Shown piece by piece: positions 58,785 to 58,793 of a DNA stretch of 58,793 nucleotides. The stretch covers positions 1 to 58,793 of the forward strand of contig CAMDCZ010000008.1 of the NCBI GenBank assembly GCA_945890735.1, in the 5' to 3' direction. The stretch is from Bordetella parapertussis. GTDB lineage: Bacteria; Pseudomonadota; Gammaproteobacteria; Burkholderiales; Burkholderiaceae_C. Under the pieces are notes generated by a model. That model had not been told where the DNA came from. It did not search any database and saw nothing but the letters and a program-made list of their open reading frames with translations. Made by a program: the position numbers and the translations under genes. Numbering within the stretch: position 1 is the stretch's first letter; each line of letters begins with the position of its first letter.

Positions 58785-58793
58785 TTGCCCAGC

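Overview
The window is a gene-dense stretch of chromosome from a betaproteobacterium, most likely order Burkholderiales and probably family Comamonadaceae (freshwater genera such as Limnohabitans or Rhodoferax are plausible). The grounds are the 16-stranded-type porin ending in Phe, the gltBD-mla-murA-hisGD superoperon order, the mrcA/pilMNOPQ/aroKB and lysA-lptM-cyaY neighbourhoods, and the strong G/C bias at third codon positions. The genus call is inference. No rRNA, tRNA, CRISPR array, prophage or insertion sequence was recognised; the only mobile-type gene is one RayT/Y1-type transposase.

Layout. 0-1.1 kb: a porin gene with a strong terminator. 1.1-11.7 kb: a complete type II secretion set, gspC diverging from gspGHIJKLMNDEF. 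11.7-14.6 kb: a cytosolic 5'-nucleotidase and a YddA/BacA-type ABC exporter, then a terminator. 14.6-29.9 kb: one very long leftward run, read from the right as gltB-gltD-mlaFEDA-mlaC-mlaB-ABC ATPase-ABC permease-ibaG/bolA-murA-hisG-hisD, mostly with 4-base stop/start overlaps. 30-33.7 kb: rayT, a thioredoxin-like protein, an NAD-dependent epimerase-like protein, a methyltransferase and a DUF1415 protein. 33.7-40 kb: dgt-aroB-aroK-pilQ-pilO/P-pilN-pilM, all leftward and overlapping. 40.1-44.4 kb: mrcA, cyaY, lptM and lysA. 44.4-50 kb: msrPQ, cytochrome c4, engB, an alpha/beta hydrolase and two LpxL-type acyltransferases. 50-51.4 kb: metK behind a structured leader. 51.4-55.2 kb: alkB, a diheme cytochrome c and a PQQ alcohol dehydrogenase. 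55.2-58.8 kb: an exported ankyrin protein, an exported HExxH protein, and groES-groEL with a CIRCE operator and a sigma-32-like promoter.

How the genes work together. Several blocks serve the envelope: T2SS, the Mla phospholipid system, PBP1a, MurA, LpxL acyltransferases, LptM and the porin. The most interesting block is 51.4-56.5 kb. A membrane alkane hydroxylase (AlkB) lies beside a secreted quinoprotein alcohol dehydrogenase and a periplasmic diheme cytochrome c, which would make a compact alkane -> alcohol -> aldehyde route with electrons passed to the respiratory chain. The dehydrogenase carries the extra Asp associated with lanthanide dependence. AlkB has Leu at the position where the classic medium-chain enzyme has a chain-length-limiting Trp. 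A three-times repeated dyad motif lies in the divergent promoter region shared with an ankyrin gene. A transcription terminator separates the dehydrogenase from the cytochrome and alkB.

Other points worth a second look are the metK leader RNA, the fused PilO-PilP and minimal PilM/PilQ set, and the RayT-associated hairpin upstream of gltB.
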